Origin: Rhodobacteraceae bacterium HTCC2083 | GTDB taxonomy: Bacteria > Pseudomonadota > Alphaproteobacteria > Rhodobacterales > Rhodobacteraceae | NCBI GenBank assembly: GCA_000156115.1 | Contig: DS995276.1 | Span: 1,632,679 to 1,696,678, forward strand | Direction: 5' to 3' | Length of the DNA: 64,000 bases | In this document: piece by piece, positions 63,927 to 64,000 of the stretch | Layout: each line of letters begins with the position of its first letter | Numbering within the stretch: position 1 is the stretch's first letter | The notes under the pieces: generated by a model | What the model saw: the letters and a program-made list of their open reading frames with translations, nothing else | What the model was told of the DNA's origin: nothing | The model's database searches: none | Made by a program: the position numbers and the translations under genes

Positions 63927-64000
63927 ATGCAAGACACTCCCGATTTGAATGTTTCAGCTACCACGCCAGACTGGAGCCGTGAAGCAGTGCGCCGATTCTG
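63927..64000 (+). CDS. Start of an unidentified protein, cut by the window end
   Basis: An open frame from ATG 63927 runs to the window edge (24 complete codons, beginning MQDTPDLNVSATTPDWSRE). No strong ribosome site is visible (GCGAGA at 63915-63920 is the nearest purine stretch). Too short to identify. The 129 bases between it and the divergent acyltransferase hold no other gene. Confidence 0.4.
   Translation, partial: MQDTPDLNVSATTPDWSREAVRRF

Overview
The window reads as chromosomal DNA of an alphaproteobacterium of the order Rhodobacterales (Roseobacter group). The grounds are the hemN-fnrL-ccoNOQP-ccoGHIS-hemC block, the pmbA-cysQ-DUF4170-waaA-lpxK block, the compact flgB-to-fliL flagellar operon opposite fliI, DUF2125 and DUF4170 proteins, and the protein sequences themselves. 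Genus was not assigned. No rRNA, tRNA, CRISPR array or intact insertion sequence was seen; one decayed IS3-type transposase fragment lies beside hemF.

Layout. (1) About 1-14.0 kb: an RsmC-like methyltransferase (cut by the left edge), an SDR that has lost catalytic residues, hemF, hemN divergent from fnrL, the cbb3 oxidase operon ccoNOQP, its assembly operon ccoGHIS, and hemC. Three FNR boxes mark this as an oxygen-responsive respiration/haem locus. (2) About 14.0-23.2 kb: housekeeping genes, namely a GlcD-type FAD dehydrogenase, a five-gene operon pmbA-cysQ-DUF4170-waaA-lpxK that includes lipid A/Kdo steps, a DUF2125 protein and an SDR-crotonase pair. (3) About 23.2-29.3 kb: rod, ring and export genes of the flagellum (flgB, flgC, fliE, fliQ, flgF, flgG, flgA, flgH, fliL) divergent from the export ATPase fliI. 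(4) About 29.3-64 kb: a large accessory locus for a cell-surface or secreted glycan, in which an NRPS/PKS assembly line is embedded.

The accessory locus holds five GT2/GT4 glycosyltransferases, a WecG/TagA-type transferase, a Wzx-type flippase, a Wzz-type chain-length protein with a separate tyrosine autokinase, nucleotide-sugar-type oxidoreductases, a GMC oxidoreductase and an SGNH-fused membrane acyltransferase. In its centre lie a single-module PKS (KS-AT-KR-DH-ACP-TE), a GT2, an NRPS-like protein (formyltransferase - half condensation domain - adenylation domain with a luciferase-like monooxygenase inserted - carrier protein) and an Sfp-type phosphopantetheinyl transferase, followed by an SGNH lipoprotein. 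These genes are nearly gapless or overlap, so they are probably one transcription unit. The adenylation pocket residues I read match the glycine code closely. The simplest model is that N-formylglycine, possibly oxidised, is loaded, extended by one malonyl unit, reduced and perhaps dehydrated, and released as a small formamido-C4 acid that may acylate a sugar of the glycan. That product is inference.

Two regulatory observations stand out in the respiratory part. The ccoN and ccoG promoters carry FNR boxes at the same distance from an identical 10-base sequence at the predicted transcription start. The loop of the terminator after ccoP is the exact complement of nine of those bases.
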